Shown piece by piece: positions 5,330 to 6,600 of a stretch of DNA of 6,600 nt. The notes below the pieces were generated by a model. That model did no database searches. It saw only the letters and a program-made list of their open reading frames with translations, and was not told where the DNA came from. The stretch is from an uncultured Actinomycetes bacterium. Lineage in GTDB: Bacteria > Actinomycetota > Thermoleophilia > Miltoncostaeales > Miltoncostaeaceae. A program made the translations under genes and the position numbers. The stretch spans positions 1 through 6,600 of the forward strand of contig CALMEC010000032.1 in assembly GCA_937862675.1 (NCBI GenBank). The letters run 5' to 3'. Within the stretch, counting starts at the first letter, position 1, and every line of letters starts with the position of its first letter.

Positions 5330-6456
5330 GCGACCACCGCGTCGTCCGCGTCCACCCCGTCGACGGTGCGGCCGGCATGCGCCCGCCGGCCGCCCAGACC
5401 CGACGCCACGGCGACGAGGATGAACAGGACGATCGCCGACTCGGTGCCCACCCCTCCGATGCGCCAGATCGTCCGGTTCTCGGCGGCCGCGCCGATGAAG
5501 CGGACGACGAGCGCCGTGTGGAGCAGGAGCAGCGGGATGTAGAGGGCGGGACGGTACGGCAGACGAAGACCGGTCACCGCGGGAAGGATGACCGGGGCGT
5601 GCGCGAAGATCATCGAGAAGACGAAGCCCAGGAAGACGGCGTGCAGGCCGACATCGGTGGCCACCGGGCCGACGACCCGGTCGGACACCGTCCAGGCGAT
5701 CCCGGCGACGGCCAGCCAGACGTATCCCAGGATGAACGCGACCGCCATGTAACGGGTGAGCCCCGCCAGGCGTACGGTGCGGCGCGCGATGTCGAACCGG
5801 GCGAGCCACAGCGCCTGGGCGAGAAGGCCGACCCCGGCGATGCGGAATCCCCAGAGCGACGAGAAGACGCCGATGACGAGGCCCGCGGAGAAGAGCAGGG
5901 TGGCGGCCAGGAGCGCCGCGCGGACCGACGGGCCAGGACGGGTGATGCGCGACAGCTCCAGGCGCTCCCCCACGATCGTCATGACGAGGAATCCGGCCAG
6001 GAAGGGCACCGTCTGCCAGATGGTCCGGCCGGAAAGCCACAGGATGCAGCCGGCCGCCCACGACATCGCCCCCATTGTCATGATGACGTGATGCATCACC
6101 GGCTGGCGATGGATCAGCAGGAGGTTCACCAGCACGAGGGTGACCGAGGCGATGACGAGCAGCGCCTGGCCCGCCCACTCGGAGAATCCGGCGAGGAGGA
6201 GCACGGTGCCCGCTCCGGCGCCGATCGGCGCCGCGTACGGCCAGGTCCGACGGAGTGCGACGGCCCGTTCGATGCTGATCACCACCCCGAGGAACCCGCT
6301 CACGAGCAGCGGTCCGTGCAGCTCGGACAGGTTGGACCGCAGCTCGGGGATGTCGACGCCCAGCCGGAGGAGCCCCGCCCAGAGCCCTGTGAGGAGGGCG
6401 AGACCGCCCGGGATCATCACGACGAGGCGAAGTAGACGGACACGGCCGGTGCTCAT
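5326..6456 (-). CDS. Polytopic (about 12-TM) membrane protein, NnrS / heme-copper-oxidase-like
   Basis: A 376-residue integral membrane protein with about 12 hydrophobic helices (near 8-32, 46-67, 73-91, 95-115, 120-142, 147-165, 179-200, 203-220, 236-257, 266-288, 303-322, 338-354). Histidines lie in or beside helices: His47 opening helix 2 (ELHGPLLVSGFLG), His122-His123 in helix 5, His272 and His286 in helix 10 (GLHAVFLGFVFSMIFAHAP) and His313 in helix 11. The helix-2 and helix-10 elements resemble the H-x-L-x-x-G and LHAxxxG segments of NnrS proteins, a 12-helix family related to subunit I of heme-copper oxidases and linked to nitric oxide stress. I infer a heme- or metal-binding membrane protein but cannot prove it. 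ATG 6456 has GGAGGA (6462-6467, minus strand) 5 nt away, which decides the start over ATG 6561. It overlaps yaaA by 4 nt, forming a two-gene operon. The tail after 355 is hydrophilic and acidic. Confidence 0.75.
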   Translation of the reverse strand: MSTGRVRLLRLVVMIPGGLALLTGLWAGLLRLGVDIPELRSNLSELHGPLLVSGFLGVVISIERAVALRRTWPYAAPIGAGAGTVLLLAGFSEWAGQALLVIASVTLVLVNLLLIHRQPVMHHVIMTMGAMSWAAGCILWLSGRTIWQTVPFLAGFLVMTIVGERLELSRITRPGPSVRAALLAATLLFSAGLVIGVFSSLWGFRIAGVGLLAQALWLARFDIARRTVRLAGLTRYMAVAFILGYVWLAVAGIAWTVSDRVVGPVATDVGLHAVFLGFVFSMIFAHAPVILPAVTGLRLPYRPALYIPLLLLHTALVVRFIGAAAENRTIWRIGGVGTESAIVLFILVAVASGLGGRRAHAGRTVDGVDADDAVVA

Positions 6457-6576
6457 GATGGTCCTCCGACAGGTGCTGCGAGCTGGTGTGGCACCCGTCC
6501 ATGCGGTCGGATCCGGCCGCCGGTGGCGCATCGTCACGTTCCGCCGTGCGGACGTGTGCACTCAGATCACCGTACC

Positions 6577-6597
6577 GGGGCCGCACCCCGAGGCCCC
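6577..6597. repeat. Short GC inverted repeat at window edge
   Basis: GGGGCC (6577-6582) and GGCCCC (6592-6597) form 6-bp arms with a 9-nt loop upstream of the membrane protein gene. It could be the terminator of a gene outside the window or chance in GC-rich DNA. The rest of 6468-6576 shows no ORF of note and no convincing promoter. Confidence 0.25.
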
Positions 6598-6600
6598 CTC

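Noticed and set aside
5377..6435. Long plus-strand open frame opposite the 12-helix membrane protein
   Set aside because: Same low-complexity Asp/Arg/Glu/Gly/His-rich shadow composition; the opposite strand carries the real membrane protein with a strong ribosome site.
6555..6571. CRP/FNR-like palindrome (TGTGCA...TCACC) upstream of the membrane protein gene
   Set aside because: The half-sites match the TGTGA-N6-TCACA consensus only partly and the spacing is off by one base.
5330..6586. Upstream extension of the yaaA frame into a 670-codon ORF, apparent fusion
   Set aside because: The extension is Arg/Pro/His-rich shadow of the membrane gene; yaaA has its conserved N-terminus MRILLPPSEGK at 5329.

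Overview
This window looks like chromosomal DNA from a high-GC actinobacterium. The sequence is strongly GC-rich, third codon positions are almost always G or C, GTG starts are used, and the genes are packed with 1- to 4-nt overlaps or gaps. The genus cannot be told from the sequence alone. I see no insertion sequence, phage gene, CRISPR array, tRNA or rRNA.

Left block (1-2246, mostly minus strand): a 14-helix MFS drug-efflux type transporter (543-2033) is followed after 1 nt by a universal stress protein (65-541). A strong hairpin (26-59) just after the last stop probably ends the transcript. Upstream of the transporter lies an 18-codon leader ORF (2033-2089) with a good ribosome binding site. 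Its stop codon overlaps the transporter start as TGATG. A divergent TetR-family regulator starts at 2247. The shared intergenic region holds a perfect 7-bp inverted repeat (2140-2157) and a good sigma-70-like promoter for tetR. This is a classic arrangement of a repressor with its efflux operon.

Middle block (2247-4573, plus strand): tetR is followed after 43 nt by a small stand-alone Ada-type zinc-binding protein (2869-3168). That gene overlaps by 4 nt (ATGA) an AlkA-like 3-methyladenine DNA glycosylase (3165-4061). A small VanZ-like membrane protein (about 4172-4573) follows. The Ada-like/AlkA pair looks like a split, minimal alkylation-repair unit with no methyltransferase or AraC domain in view.

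Right block (4574-6600, minus strand): a polytopic protein of about 12 helices (5326-6456), with membrane histidines placed as in NnrS and heme-copper oxidase proteins, overlaps by 4 nt a YaaA-family peroxide-stress protein (4574-5329). The YaaA stop codon abuts the VanZ stop codon tail to tail, both inside TGATCA, so there is no intergenic space between these convergent genes.

Overall the genes concern stress and toxicity: efflux, universal stress, DNA alkylation repair and peroxide stress. The least explained items are the coupled leader peptide of the transporter, the Ada-like protein with an incomplete cysteine set, and the NnrS-like protein coupled to YaaA.
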